Source of the DNA: Girardinichthys multiradiatus
Taxonomy: Eukaryota > Chordata > Actinopteri > Cyprinodontiformes > Goodeidae
Length of the DNA stretch: 64,000 bases
Assembly (NCBI RefSeq): GCF_021462225.1
Contig: NC_061803.1
Span: forward strand, 37,718,174-37,782,173
Direction of reading: 5' to 3'
Below the pieces are notes generated by a model. That model ran no database searches. It was not told the DNA's origin and worked only from the letters and a program-made list of their open reading frames with translations. Numbering within the stretch: position 1 is the stretch's first letter; every line of letters begins with the position of its first letter. Shown here piece after piece: positions 1 through 29,299 of this stretch. The position numbers and the translations under genes are program-made.

Positions 1-55
1 AGTTTTTTCAAACAATTTTCTTTCTCCCCAAAATAAAATCGTTACAACTCTGAAC

Positions 56-177
56 GTTTTGATCACAACTTAATATGTTTTGATTGAGATTAGTTTTTTT
101 TTTGATTGAATATTCCAAAAGTTTTGACCACAATTTATTTTTTTGATTGAGATCAGTTTTTTGTTTGATTGAATAAT
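56..177. repeat. AT-rich two-copy tandem repeat
   Basis: Two diverged copies of a unit of about 60-65 bp, each with GTTTTGATCACAACTT-like and TTTTGATTGAGATYAGTTTT-like segments, then TTTGATTGAAT. It lies in the 3' part of the visible stat5 intron, in sequence that may belong to the same dispersed element as the repeat at 905-1405. Confidence 0.5.
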
Positions 178-725
178 ATTGAGACAAATTTACCTCCATA
201 TAACGTGCCTTTGTTGTACTGTTCGGTCGAGCCAGCAAAACAACCAACCCTCTCACAGCTACCGAGATTAGCTGCAATGCTAGTCCCTTTCATGCCCATA
301 TGTGGATTACTGGGAGAGCTCCGCTTTCCTCAACTTGTCCCCTAGGACATCTTTTCTTCAGAACGGTTCACATAAGAGGTAGTGTTTGGGCAGAGAAGAT
401 ATGAAATAATCTAAATAATGTTTATTTAATGACTTTGGTTTTTGTTCGTATTGAGAAAACTCAGTTAAGTGCTAGCAGACTAGCTCCTCAGCTAATGATG
501 TGTTCTGTGTTGTGTTTTTAAAGTTAAGAAAAACGTTTTTTAAAGGGTGGCTTTTAAACACAGATCGGCAATATTTTGACAATAATATTAATAGTATTTC
601 AAAAGGTACATGTTTGAGTAAAGGAATGGTAACAAGCTATAAGCTTCTTTTCTTAGCTTCATTCGCTAATGGCTAAGGTGACACTTGACTTCTGACCGCC
701 ATTTATGAGTTATTAATAATTATTT

Positions 726-985
726 TTTCCAGAAAGGTTGTTAGGTTCCAATCTAGGTAAGTAATATTTCTCTAAATATTATTTCACTAAATGTGATAGC
801 TAATTAAATACCATTAAGACTCATTTATCCAGAAAGGTTTGGTTCTTATTCAAACTAATATTTCCTTAAGTATTATTGTACTAAATAAAAACAGCAAATT
901 AAACAGCCTTGAGAATTAGTTATCCAGAAGGTTGGTTTTATTCAGCAAACCATTTTTTAAAATATGATTTAATTAAAATAATGTT
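726..985. repeat. about 97-bp AT-rich tandem repeat, 2.5 copies
   Basis: Three successive blocks start with TCCAGAAAGGTT-like sequence (about 731, 829, 924), followed by TTCAAACTAATATTT-like and ACTAAATNNNATAGC-like stretches. Spacing is about 97 bp. The last block runs into the dispersed repeat at 905-1405. Confidence 0.5.
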
Positions 986-1405
986 TTATCTGATCTTTCA
1001 TTGTGAATGGTTGTTTAAAGGCATACCAATTATTGTCTAAGTTCCAAGCCTAACTTAACTTCATTTCCAGATTCTTCAAGATAATCCTTGGTTACATTAC
1101 CATTCAATGTTATATATGTTTGAGAACCATCTTTGATTCACTTATTCATATTGTACATAGTTGGTCTTCCTCATTCTGCTTCATAGTTTAGTAGGATTGT
1201 TCTAGCATAGTAAAGAGTTTGTTGATTGAAATATGTTTGACTTTGAGTTGACTTATTTTTGGTAATAAAATGTTTTATTTTAAGAAATTTCGTGAATTTA
1301 TTCCATGTGTGTGCAGTTTTGCTGTTCAGTAATGTCAGAGCTTGGCTCATCCCTTTCAATTTTGTCCTAACACCACTGCCTTATTAGGCTGGTATTCACC
1401 GAACA
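905..1405 (-). repeat. unclassified dispersed repeat, copy 1
   Basis: About 500 bp that reappears in the opposite orientation at 42795-43315. On the minus strand both copies share GTGAATACC, a CCTAATAAGGC-like block, AGGACAAAATTGAAAGGGAT, GAGCCAAGC, TTCAATCAACAAACTCTTTA, AAGGATTATCTTGAAGAATC and CAGATAAAACATTA. Small indels separate the copies. I recognise no coding sequence. It starts with TGT on the minus strand, which could suit an LTR, but no PBS or partner LTR was found. Confidence 0.65.
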
Positions 1406-19290
<17,885 letters not shown>

Positions 19291-19429
19291 TTGGCTGTAC
19301 TTACACTCACACCTGACAAAGAAGACCCAAAAGAACACAAAGGCCTATCTCACAATGGCCAAAAAACATCTTGATTAAACCAAAGAACTAATATTCCACT
19401 CTGCTTGGAAAATAAAACAGATACTCTAT

Positions 19430-19790
19430 GATGGTAAAAGGGTGTTTTTTGAACAAGATTACCCCACAGAGATAGTCATGAAAAGAAAGGCCTATTCCGC
19501 AATCAGGAAGACTCTTAAAGAAAAAGCGCTGCACTTCCAGACGGTCTACCTTGCAAAACTTTGCATGTTTTTTGACACTGGGTCGACTACCTACCAGCGC
19601 ATCGCATGCAAGAGAGGAGCTACAGAAGAGGGGAATAATCATAGACAGCGCTGGAGAAAGAGAGAAGACCTGTATAGTCCCCGCCCTGGAAGACAACAGG
19701 AGCAGGATTGCGCTGGGGCCGAGAAGCGCACATGAAAAACATCCAGGAAAAATTAAAGTCGTTCTAAAGCAATGATGGAAATCGGTACAA
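19430..19790 (+). pseudogene. L1 ORF1-like remnant
   Basis: L1 ORF1 proteins are RNA-binding chaperones of the retrotransposon particle. The frame VFFEQDYPTEIVMKRKAYSA and the following IRKTLKEKALHFQT resemble the C-terminal part of fish L1 ORF1 (DYPTEIVKKRxAY...LRE...YPARL). It shifts frame near 19590, where the neighbouring frame continues with LQKRGIIIDSAGEREK. Confidence 0.6.
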
Positions 19791-20034
19791 AATTATTTTC
19801 TTCACCAACATAATGAGCAGCCCTAGTGGATTAACATGGAAGAGTTGACTTAAGAGGTGTGAGTAACCTGGTGTATTTAATATCAAGTGATGTGCGTTTC
19901 CCTCTGACATGATTAGGCATTAAAACTGACCGCTGATCTGGGAGCAATCACCACACTGATGTGCTCTGCTCTGACTATCAGTTGTTGGAGACTCATGTCC
20001 ACAAGAAGGGGGGGCCCTACCACGAATAAGGCTT

Positions 20035-21123
20035 CCGCCTTTTGCCTTGAAGTTTAATGGCAGTCTGACCGCTGCGCAGCCTTCTCCAGCACATCCCACA
20101 TATTCTCAATGGGGTTGAGGTCTGGACTCTGTGGTGGCCAGTTCATGTGTGAGAATGATGTCTCATGCTCCCTGAACCATTCTTTCACAATTGGAGCCCG
20201 ATGAATCCTGGCATTGTCATCTTGGAATACGCCCGAGCCATCAGAGAAGAAAAAATCCATTGATGGAATAACCTGGTTTTCAGTATATTCAGGTGCTTAG
20301 CTGACCTCATTCTTTGAACACATACTGTTGCTGAACCCAGACCTGACCAACAGCAGCAACCCCAGATCATAGCACTGCTCCCATAGGCTTGCACTAGGCA
20401 TGATGGGTGCATCACTTCACCTGCCTCTCTTCTTACTCTGATGCGCCCGTCAATCTGGAACAGGGTAAATCTGGACTCATCAGACCATATGACCTTCTTC
20501 CATTGCTCCAAAGTCCAATCTTTATGCTCCCTAGCAAATTGAAGCCTTTTTTCCCGGTTAGCCTCACTGATTAGTGGTTTTCTTAAGGCTACACAGCTGT
20601 TCAGTCCCAATACCCTGAGTTTCCTTCGCATTGTGCGTGTGGAAATGCTCTTACTTTCACTATTAAACAAACCCGGAGTTCTACTGTTATTTTTCTTCGA
20701 CTTGATTTCACCAAACGTTTAAGTGCTTGCCGATCACGATCATTCAGGATTTCTTTTCCAGCCACATTTCTTCCTCGAAGACGATGGGTCCCCACTATCC
20801 TACCAGTTTTTAATAATGCGTTGGACAATTCTTAACCCCATTTAGGTAGTGTCTGCAATCTCCTTAGATGTTTTCTTTGCTTGATGCATTCCAATGATTC
20901 TACCCTTCTGAAACAGACAGACATCTTTTCCACAACCACGGAATGTGTCTTTCGACATGGTTGTTTAAGATATGAGAAGCAACTCATTGCACCAGTTGGG
21001 GTTAAATAACTTGTTGCCAGCTGAAACATAATCGCCCATGCAGTAATTACCCAATGGGAGGCTTGTACCCATTTGCTTACTTAAATCCAAGTGGCAACGT
21101 TTTTTTTTGGCCAGGCAGTATAT
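20035..21123 (-). mobile_element. Tc1/mariner element of DD36E (Incomer-like) type, one end truncated
   Basis: The right end reads TATACTGCCTGGCCAAAAAA on the minus strand (outer end at 21123), a terminus known from fish Tc1 elements. The other end is lost near 20035, within the 3' end of the coding region. It interrupts the L1-like element. Confidence 0.85.
20054..20958 (-). pseudogene. Tc1 transposase pseudogene (DD36E)
   Basis: The predicted start is ATG at 20958 (MSKDTFRGCGKDVCLFQKGR). The order is helix-turn-helix remnants, RKLRVLGLNSCVALRKPLIS, SDESRF (first Asp), then [10 protein letters not shown] (second Asp) and [10 protein letters not shown] (Glu). I count 36 residues between the second Asp and the Glu, the DD36E signature. 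Frameshifts near 20.65, 20.83 and 20.26 kb and a lost C-terminus inactivate it. Confidence 0.88.
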
Positions 21124-23560
21124 GTTGTCTGTGGATTTGTCAGGTGTATTTATATGTGGAGGAGACTGGAATGCTCAGCTACATCCCTCCCTGGACTCCT
21201 CAAGTAAATCAAAAAAAAGGATTGGCTCTCAAACAATACACATTCGAAAACTAATGAAAGAATTGGGCATGGTTGATGTGTAGAGGGAATTACATCCTGC
21301 TCAATATTCCTTAACTTTTTTCTCCCATCCTCACTTAGTATACTCTAGAATCGACCATTTTTTTATGTTAGTCATAGACAGAAACAGGATTATATCTCAC
21401 CCCAAAGTGATATTGGGGTGAGAAATATTTCGGATCATGCTGAGGTATACTTAGTGGTTCACCTTGGCAACAAACCCAAGGAGACCTTATGGAGACTTAA
21501 CACAGGTCTTCTCAACGACATAGTGTCACAAATATGTGAGAAAAGATTGAAGAGTTAGTTCATAATGACAATAAAACAGTGTACCCCAGCACACTATGGG
21601 ATGCCACTAAGGCAGTCCTGAGAAGCAAACTCATCCCACAAGAAGAGTGAAAAGGGTAATCAAACAAGAGTACCAAGTTAAAAGATAAAAGTGTCGGAGA
21701 CTAAACATGTAGAGTATAGCGATAGTAATATTTTAAGAGATTATTAATACAAAAACAAAACAAATCCTAAAAGATATATTGGAAAATCAAGTAGAGAGGA
21801 GAGCAAAGTTAGTCAAACAAAACTTTTATAAAAAGCTACTGGAATGGAGAATAAAACAACTACAAGCTAAATGATGTATACAGAAAATAAAAGACCCCTG
21901 TCCAAAAAAAGTAATCCCGATTTAGAAAACATCCAAAAGGTTTTTGAAAAGTGGTCCTTAATTTTATTTTAGTTGCTCTTGAGTTTTATTAACTTTTCCT
22001 TGCACTGTCTCAACAAAAATCTTCTCATTTCTCCTCTTCCCATGGCCAATCAGTGAACAGCAGTCTGTTCACATCACATGTAGTCCCTAACTCAGCACCG
22101 GTCGTACCTGCTCACGAGCAGGGACCAAAAAAGTAGGTACCTGTATAGAAAAAAACTGTAAAGGAAACGCTCGCATAGCAAGCCGAGTAGAGTCAAGTAG
22201 GACCAAATTGAGCCAGTGGAAAAGGGGCATAAGTTACTAACAGAGACAACGACAGACTATGAAATAAATAAGGCTATATCATATTTAATATCTAATAAGA
22301 TGGCAGGTGCTGACGCCTACCTAGTATAAGACCTTTAGAAAAATTCTAATACTACTTCTGAAGAATTGTTTAACCATGTCCTGCAAGGAGGGGACACTCC
22401 AATATCCTGGAGATACCCAGTGATCTCAGTTATCACTAAACCTGGTAAAGATAGGCCTGAGTGTGGCTCGTACAGACCCATATCAATATTAAACAGACTA
22501 TAGACTGTTCGCATCTATAATGGCAAAACACTTGGAAAACATAATCCCAGAACTAACTGACTCGGATTAAACGGGCTTTGTCAAAAATAAACACAGGATT
22601 ATGTGAGACGAGCATTACATCTTATTGACAATATGAGAAAAAGTGATAAATAATCAGTAGTTATAAGCCTAGATGCCGAGAAGGCATTTAAATCAGTCTG
22701 GTGGGATTATTTATATCTGGTCCTTAAATAGTTTGGTTTTGACTCCAAAATTATAAGATGTCTGAAATCTTTATATTGCTCAACTACAGCCCAAATTAAA
22801 GTAACTGGTAATCTATCCAATCCTATTCCACTCGAAAGAGGATGCAGACATGGATGCCCCCTTAGTCCTGCTCTTTTTGCATTATCTATTGAACCTCTGA
22901 TTCAGGCAGTTAGAGAGGACAATGACATAATGGGCATTTTTATTGGAGAGACTCAACACAAAGTTTGCTCATATGCAGACAACATTCTTATGACACTCAC
23001 CTGCCCGGAGGCAGGTCTACTGAGAGTACTGTCCGTACTAGAAAAAGTTGGGTGGTATTCTGGCTACAGACTAAAACTTACATAAAACACAGACCCTTAC
23101 CTTTAACTACAAACCTACAGAGATACTTTCAAGAAAATGCCAATTTAAATGGAAAAACAGCGCAATTAAATATTTAAGTATTCATATACCTAAAGACTTA
23201 ACTTCCATTTATGACAACAATTATACTCCAATTACAGCAGACACTAAAGCAGACCTAAACAAGTGGTCACTATTACCAATGACCATGTATCCTAGAGGAT
23301 TATTATAGAGCAGCACACATACGTTGTTTAATTAGCTGGACTGACCCCACCTACGACGCCAAATGGAAATCTATAGAACAAAACCTGATAATATACCTCT
23401 CCCTTAATTTATAGGAGACGTAAACCTGCTAAATAATTATTTGATGAAACTCCCTTCCTGGGTAACAGTTCCACTGAACATTTGGAAAAAAAAGTAGTCA
23501 AGGACAGAACAAAATGCACGAATACTACACTGGATAACACATGATTCTGAATTCATACCT
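21100..23560 (+). pseudogene. L1 ORF2 reverse-transcriptase remnant
   Basis: Conserved RT blocks are readable in shifting frames: RPISIL-like at about 22470, VISLDAEKAFKSVWWDYLYL at about 22660, ERGCRHGCPLSPALFALSIE at about 22840, and the catalytic box reads YADN instead of YADD (about 22975). The upstream part with YVEETGMLSYIPPWTPQ and HPHLVYSRIDHFF is the end of the endonuclease domain. Many stops make it non-functional. Confidence 0.85.
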
Positions 23561-23565
23561 GCTAA

Positions 23566-25140
23566 ACTAGACAGTAGATTTTAATTAAAAAGAGAGATCA
23601 TATTTCTCCTATTTTAGCTTCCCTTCATTGGCTCCCTGTTAAATCCAGAATAGAATTTAAAATTCTCCTCCTCACATATAAAGCCCTTAATGATCTAGCT
23701 CCATCATACATCAGAGATCTGATTGTTCCATATGTTCCTAACAGAGCACTTCGTTCTCATACTGCAGGTATACTGGTGGTTCCTAGAGTCTCTAGAAGTA
23801 GAATGGGAGGCAGATCCTTTATAATCAGGCTTCTCTCCTGTGGAACCAGCTCCCAGCTTTAGTCCGTGAGGCAGACACCCTGTCTACTTTTAAGGCTAGG
23901 CTTAAAACTTTCCTTTTTGATAAAGCTTATAGTTAGAGTGGCTTAGTTTATCAGGGAGGGAGCCTTCCTCCCTCCCTGTTGGTTGGAGTAAGGGCGAGTC
24001 AGGTTTAGCCTAAACTGGCTCAGTTATGGTTGAGGTGCAAACACACCCTCCATTTCTGCTACCTGTGTGACCCCTTCTCTTTTCCGATGGTTGTGATCAG
24101 TCTGACAGAGAGAGGTATCCCAATCCTTGTGGTTTTTAGTATAACAATGACCATCAGTGGGAGTCTTTGTGGGGTGACTTGAGACAACATCGTTGTAAAT
24201 AAGCGCCGTTTAACTAAATAATCTGAACTGAAACTATCTGTGTAGTTATGCTGCTATAGGCTTAGGCTGCAGGAGGACATAACGACCACTTTCACCCTCT
24301 TCGCTACATTCTCACACTACTCTCCAATTTTGCATTATTTGCTGTTATTTCAGCTTTTAACTTTGTTCTCTCTATTCTCTTCCTAGAAGCTACACCTGGC
24401 TTGGCTCTGTGTCTACCTGTGACACCTTTTTGGAGAGGGGAATCGCCCGAGCTTCTGCTGGCAACAACTTAATGCTCACCCTCTACCAATGATCCACATA
24501 GCCCTGTCTTTTAGTGTTTAACCCTTTCTCTCTCCTAGACATGGCAATTGACTGAGCTTAACTGTAACAAACTATGTGCTCTCTTTCAGACTCTAACCTT
24601 GAAAACTGGCTCAGAGTTTATGTGTTCTTTCTTTCTAGGTGAAACAACTAAAGGAGCTACATCCATTAACATTTACTTTTCCTTCCCATAGAAAGTACTT
24701 CTGGATCAGTGCTTCTGTGTTCTTTTTGTGTCTCTGCTCTGTTCTCTCAAACCCCCAGTCGGTCGTGGCAGATGGCCGCTCATACTGAGCCTGGTTCTGC
24801 TGGAGGTTTCTTCCTGGTAAAAGGGAGTTTTTCCTCTCCGCTGTCGCTACATGCATGTTTAGTATGAGGGATTGCTGCAAAGTCAACGCCAGTGACTGTC
24901 CACTGTCTCTACATGCTCATCCGGGAGGAGGGAATGCTGTAAGTCACTGACTGGATGCAATCTGCTGGGTTTCCTTAGATAGAAAAACTTTTTATCCAAT
25001 TTGAATAAAAAGCTAACTCCGACTGCACTGTTCAATTGTTAATATTAATTGGAATGTATGTACCTGACTGTTGTGAAGTGGCTTGAGACAACATGTGTTG
25101 TGAATTGGCGCTATATAAATAAACTGAATTGAATTGAATT
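23566..25140 (+). mobile_element. L2-like LINE, 5'-truncated 3' end
   Basis: The reading RRDHISPILASLHWLPVKSR and IEFKILLLTYKALNDLAPSY, then GGRSFI and FKARLKTFLFDKAYS, is the C-terminus of fish L2-type reverse transcriptase proteins. A 3' untranslated region ends in GGCGCTATATAAATAAACTG and a short GAATT microsatellite tail at about 25140. 5' truncation with an intact 3' tail is the usual LINE insertion form. Confidence 0.88.
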
Positions 25141-25218
25141 TAAATACTGGAGAAACTTAGGAATGGAATGACTCTTCAGAGTAAAGGAAAAAAAGTCTCC
25201 TTGCCAGTTCCCACAAAT

Positions 25219-26289
25219 CAGGGTGGAAACAGGTGGATGAAACTGAAACACCTGGTTTTAGACCACAATAATTTATTAGTATGGTGTTGGGCCTCCTTTT
25301 GCAGCCAATACAGCATCAACGTGGCTCAATAATATTTAGATCTGGTGACTGTGCAGGCCATGGGAGATGTTCAACTTCACTTTCATGTTCATCAAACCAA
25401 TCTTTCATCAGTCTTCAGGATACAATGTTTGAACCATTGGATGCACATGGTCCTCAAGAATGGTTCGGTAGTCCTTGGGAGTGATCCGCCCATCTAGCAC
25501 AAGTATTGGACCAAGGGAATGCCATGATATGGCAGCCCAAACCATCACTGATCCACCCCCATGCTTCACTCTGGGTATGCAACAGTCTGGGTGGTACGCT
25601 TCTTTGGGGCTTCTCCACACCGTGGGGAAAACGGTAAAGGTGGACTCATCAGAGAACAATACATGTTTAACATTGTCCACAGCCCAAAATTTGCGCTCCT
25701 TGCACCATTGAAACCGACATTTGGCATTGGCATGAGTGACCAAAGGTTTGGCTATAGCAGCCCGGCCGTGTATATTGACCCTGTGGAGCTCCCGACGGAC
25801 AGTTCTGGTGGAAACAGGAGAGTTGAGGTGCACATTTAATTCTGCCGTGATTTGGGCAGCCGTGGTTTTATGTTTTTTGGATACAATCCGGGTTAGCACC
25901 CGAACATCCCTTTCAGACAGCTTCCTCTTGCATCCACAGTTAATCCTGTTGGATGTGGTCTGTCCTTCTTGGTGGTATGCTGACATTACCCTGGATACCA
26001 TGGCTCTTGATACATCACAAAAACTTGCTGTCTTGGTCACAGATGCGCCAGCAAGACATGCACCAACAATTTGTCCTCTTTTGAACTCTGGTATGTCACC
26101 CATAATGTTGTGTGCATTTCAATATTTTGTGCAAAACTGTGCTCTTACCCTGCTAATTGAATCTTCACACTCTGCTCTTACTGGTGCAATGTGCAATCAA
26201 TGAAGACTGGCTACCAGGCTGGTCCAATTTAGCCATGAAACCTCCCACACTAAAATGACAGGTGTTTCAGTTTCATTGTCCAACCCCTG
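25219..26289 (-). mobile_element. Tc1/mariner element (CAGGGGTTGGACAATG end)
   Basis: On the minus strand it starts CAGGGGTTGGACAATGAAAC at 26289. A diverged mirror of this end, with TGAAACTGAAACACCTGGTT, lies at 25219-25265. TA follows the outer end. It contains a transposase pseudogene. Confidence 0.88.
25270..26103 (-). pseudogene. Tc1 transposase pseudogene
   Basis: 231 codons are open from MGDIPEFKRGQIVGACLAGA. The region has a helix-turn-helix (VTKTASFCDVSRAMVSRVMS), a second DNA-binding part (TRTVRRELHRVNIHGRAAIA) and SDESTF (first Asp), GGGSVMVW. A stop after TLYPED at 25408 coincides with a deletion that removes the second catalytic Asp. The remaining frame shows HLPWPAQSPDLNIIEP with the Glu. 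Non-functional. Confidence 0.9.
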
Positions 26290-27190
26290 TATTTAAAAAG
26301 GTCTAAGCTGAAGTATCTGTTCAGATACTCAGCTACAATTACCTTCGAAATGGAACACAATGTTTTTGTTGTTTAAAACTTAGTTTTACAAAAATAAAAG
26401 CACACTCTATCAAGCTATTCTGCATATGTACTATCTAGCCATCATATTCTGCTTATCTTAGATTGTGTTGTTGGAGCAGACTGGTCCAGGAGGGAAATCC
26501 AGACTTCTCATCCCGTTCTGAGCGATACCAAGGTGTTCTCAGCTCAGAAGGGATATATAGAGCAGTGTCTTTGTATTTAATATAGATTTTTAGATTCATT
26601 TCCCCTACTTTTGCAATCACCTGTACAGATATTTCCTTATTGACATTAGTATTATCTATTATCTATCATGTAATGTCCAGTATCTTTCCTTCATTTTGCT
26701 GCTGAAATACAGAATTCTCGCATTGATGTTGATGAAAGATTATTCTATTCTAATCAGATAAAATAAACAACCTCCACCTGGATCACACTATTATGATGGG
26801 ACATAATGGTAGATGGGGACTCAGTGGAACTTTACCAAACTCTGTGAAAGTGAGTAAATCCTAGTTTCTGTCCGCAGACCATCTTCGGATAAACAGAGAG
26901 CATGGGGACGTTCCCAGCAGAAACTTACAGGTAGTAAACCTCAGTCTACCTGGAAGTTGACGAGACAGCTTAGCCTCTACACCTATAGTAAGCAGAGGTT
27001 CTGTGGAGAGAAAATGTCTGGTTCCTGCTCAGATCCTGCGTTCAGGCTGGAAGTGTCAATGAGACACTTTTAGAGCGAAACGCCAGCTAGCTAGCGACGG
27101 TGAAGCTAGCAGATTGAGGAACAGTACCCGTCTGAAGAAAACTTCACTTCATGCACCACACACAAACTTCTCACTTCCTGAGGCCTTCAC
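26290..27190. other. intergenic or stat5 5' intron, no feature recognised
   Basis: No coding exon is seen. The segment near 26460-26580 (GGTCCAGGAGGGAAATCCAG) looks repeat-derived but I cannot assign it. Confidence 0.4.
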
Positions 27191-27194
27191 TCAC

Positions 27195-27335
27195 CTTCGT
27201 GGAAGCTGCAGCTCTCGGGTGGACACCACACTAAGCCTTAAATGTTGAGCTTAACCTGTCATCCTGAAAGGTTGTCGACCAATGGTTCGGTTCTGCTCAG
27301 CAAGAGGCTACTGCTGCTGTGCGTCCGACGCTAAT
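27195..27335 (-). other. stat5: candidate stat5 5' noncoding exon
   Basis: On the minus strand GAGAGCTGCAGCTTCCACGAAG is followed by GTGAGTGAAGG, a strong splice donor (exon end 27195). It lies 8.6 kb upstream of the stat5 start-codon exon, which has an acceptor before its ATG, and downstream of a GC-rich block. No coding potential was found. The 5' boundary is a guess. Confidence 0.4.
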
Positions 27336-27399
27336 CAACAGAACAGAATGATTTTTCTGCAAATCTCGCTCAGATGGGATTGTGTTAGCAATGTCCGTG

Positions 27400-27580
27400 T
27401 AATTAACAGATTTTGACGTTTGTATTTAGTTGAGAAGCGAACTATTTCCGGGTTTATTGCGAGGCTCCGGGCGGCGGCGTCTCGAAAAGCCCCGCCTCTT
27501 TCTACCTACTGGGCATCACCAGGTGTGTCCAAACCCTGCATGTGCTTGCTAGCGTGGCGCATGTGCAGAACGTCACTGTC
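27400..27580. promoter_or_regulatory. GC-rich, CpG-containing block, possible stat5 promoter
   Basis: An island of GC- and CpG-rich sequence (GAGGCTCCGGGCGGCGGCGT, a CCCCGCCTC GC-box-like motif near 27490) in an otherwise AT-rich region. It sits just upstream (minus strand) of a strong splice donor at 27195. Promoter function is an inference from position and composition. Confidence 0.4.
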
Positions 27581-27599
27581 GCTGTTTGTTCCTACCTGA

Positions 27600-29170
27600 A
27601 ACAGCAGTAGAGATCTTGGGGAAACACCTCCAACATAACATCAAATGTACCTCAGCAGGTCCACCACAGGCTTACTCTCCTGGAGATCATCGCAGGAACA
27701 AAGTTCTTGGGTTTGTGGCTTCCACAACATTTAACACTTTTAAATGTTTATGTGTTATTGAATAAACATTTTAACTAATTTTCGACTTCCAGTGCAATCA
27801 GATTTAGACAAACAGTGCAGTGCGTATTCCTCTAGTCTGTCCATATTCAATTACATTTTCCTGCCAAGCATTCAGATTTCCATGTACACTGGATCCCAGG
27901 GCACTTTATTGTTAAATATTAGCTATTTTTTCATTAAATGTGATCTGGAAATATTACTGGGGCACAAATTCTGGGGTATGTGTCACAGTAAAACCAGTCT
28001 GGGCCCGGTGAATCCTTCATCTGCTTCATGCCTGAAAATAACCACAATTATGTCAAGATTGTTTGAAGATTTTATTTGCCTGATGTTTTCCTCCCACTCT
28101 TCGTTCATGGCAGTGCTCTTGGCCACACCCTTGGATGAGCAGAAGCTCTAAACATTGATGCTTCACTGGTGGAGTAACACAGTACTCATCTTAGCACCAG
28201 CGCCTTCCTTTCTTCTCCAGAGAAACGTTGTTTTCCGTGTCCCAAAAATTTATAGGGGCACTTCATGAGGAAAGTAACTTTGCTCCAGTCTGCAGCAGTC
28301 TACTTCAAAAATCACATCTTCACATGTGCTTGTGTATAGTAACTCTTTAAATCTAATGAAGCTCCTGATCAGTCACTATAGAGAGCAGACCTGAACTTTC
28401 CATATTTTATCTCCACAGAAGAAATAAATATTAATATTTTTAATCACTCAATGAGTCTTTGATCACAATCAAAATAAGTGATGGCATTTTCAGAATGTGC
28501 TTTAATCGCAAGTCTTACTTCATATTTCTAGGGTGCATTTTCAACACCCTAGAAACTAAACATACATAGGAAAAATAAAAAGTTTTTTAAAATTAGCTTC
28601 ATTTGAAATGAAAATAATAAGATGACAGTTTATGTTTGTACACACTCAGTAAAACACAGGAACTGTGATTTAATGGGTTTTATTCATTAAATCGTTAGTG
28701 GTTAAGCTGTGATGCAGTTTTCAGCAATCACATACAGACAAAGCAAAGCAGAAAACTAGATAAACTATATTTTGCGTTTCATCAGCAAAGGTTTGGAAAT
28801 AAAAACAGTGAAGGTCTCTAAACACAGCCATACATGGAAAGGCCTGAATTTTTAGTCTCTGCTTACTAATAATTATCATGGTTTCCATTCAATGCATTGT
28901 GCAAAAACTAAAGTTTAGCATGGTCACAAAATGCAGAATAAGTGCAAGTGATAATTAGCAAGAGGTTCCGGTAAAGCTAATAATAATCTGCTCTGACAGA
29001 GTCATATTATTTACACAAGATGCCATAAGAAACAGCTGTGTTCCTTTTAACCCGGAAAGTGTTTTCGGATTATGATTCATGGTATATTTGGAAGCAAAAT
29101 TCCTGCTTAAATTTTGACCAATATATATGACCAACCCCCCTCTGCGGCCAGTCTTTATGTAGATTGCTTA
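27600..29170. other. intergenic, no gene recognised
   Basis: Between the GC-rich block and the MITE at 29174 I found no exon with known homology. A 119-codon open frame (27792-28151) has no recognisable motif. A small perfect hairpin lies at 28525-28555. Confidence 0.4.
28525..28555. repeat. 11-bp perfect inverted repeat
   Basis: TTTCTAGGGTG at 28525-28535 and its exact complement CACCCTAGAAA at 28545-28555 enclose a 9-nt loop. No transposon or gene context is visible. Confidence 0.6.
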
Positions 29171-29173
29171 GTG

Positions 29174-29291
29174 CAGGGGTGCCCAACTCCAGTCCTCGTT
29201 CCAAGGCCTCTGCAGAGCTGAATCCCTGGAGGCTGATGAGGAAATTCAGCCTTTTGATTCAGGTGCTAGAGAAGAGATTTGGACACCCTTG
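29174..29291. mobile_element. short MITE, hAT-like
   Basis: 118 bp with imperfect inverted ends: CAGGGGTGCCCAACTCCAGT at the left and the complement of CAAGGGTGTCCAAATCTC at the right. The flanks GCTTAGTG and CCTTAGAT share CTTAG, consistent with a decayed 8-bp target duplication. Confidence 0.7.
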
Positions 29292-29299
29292 CCTTAGAT

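Larger units (their letters stand above)
19300..23565 (+). mobile_element. L1-like LINE, decayed, interrupted by a Tc1 element
   Basis: ORF1-like sequence (19430-19790) and ORF2 reverse transcriptase remnants (about 21100-23560) lie in the same orientation, separated by a DD36E Tc1 insertion at 20035-21123. Stops and frame shifts are frequent. An L2-like 3' fragment follows from about 23566. Confidence 0.75.
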
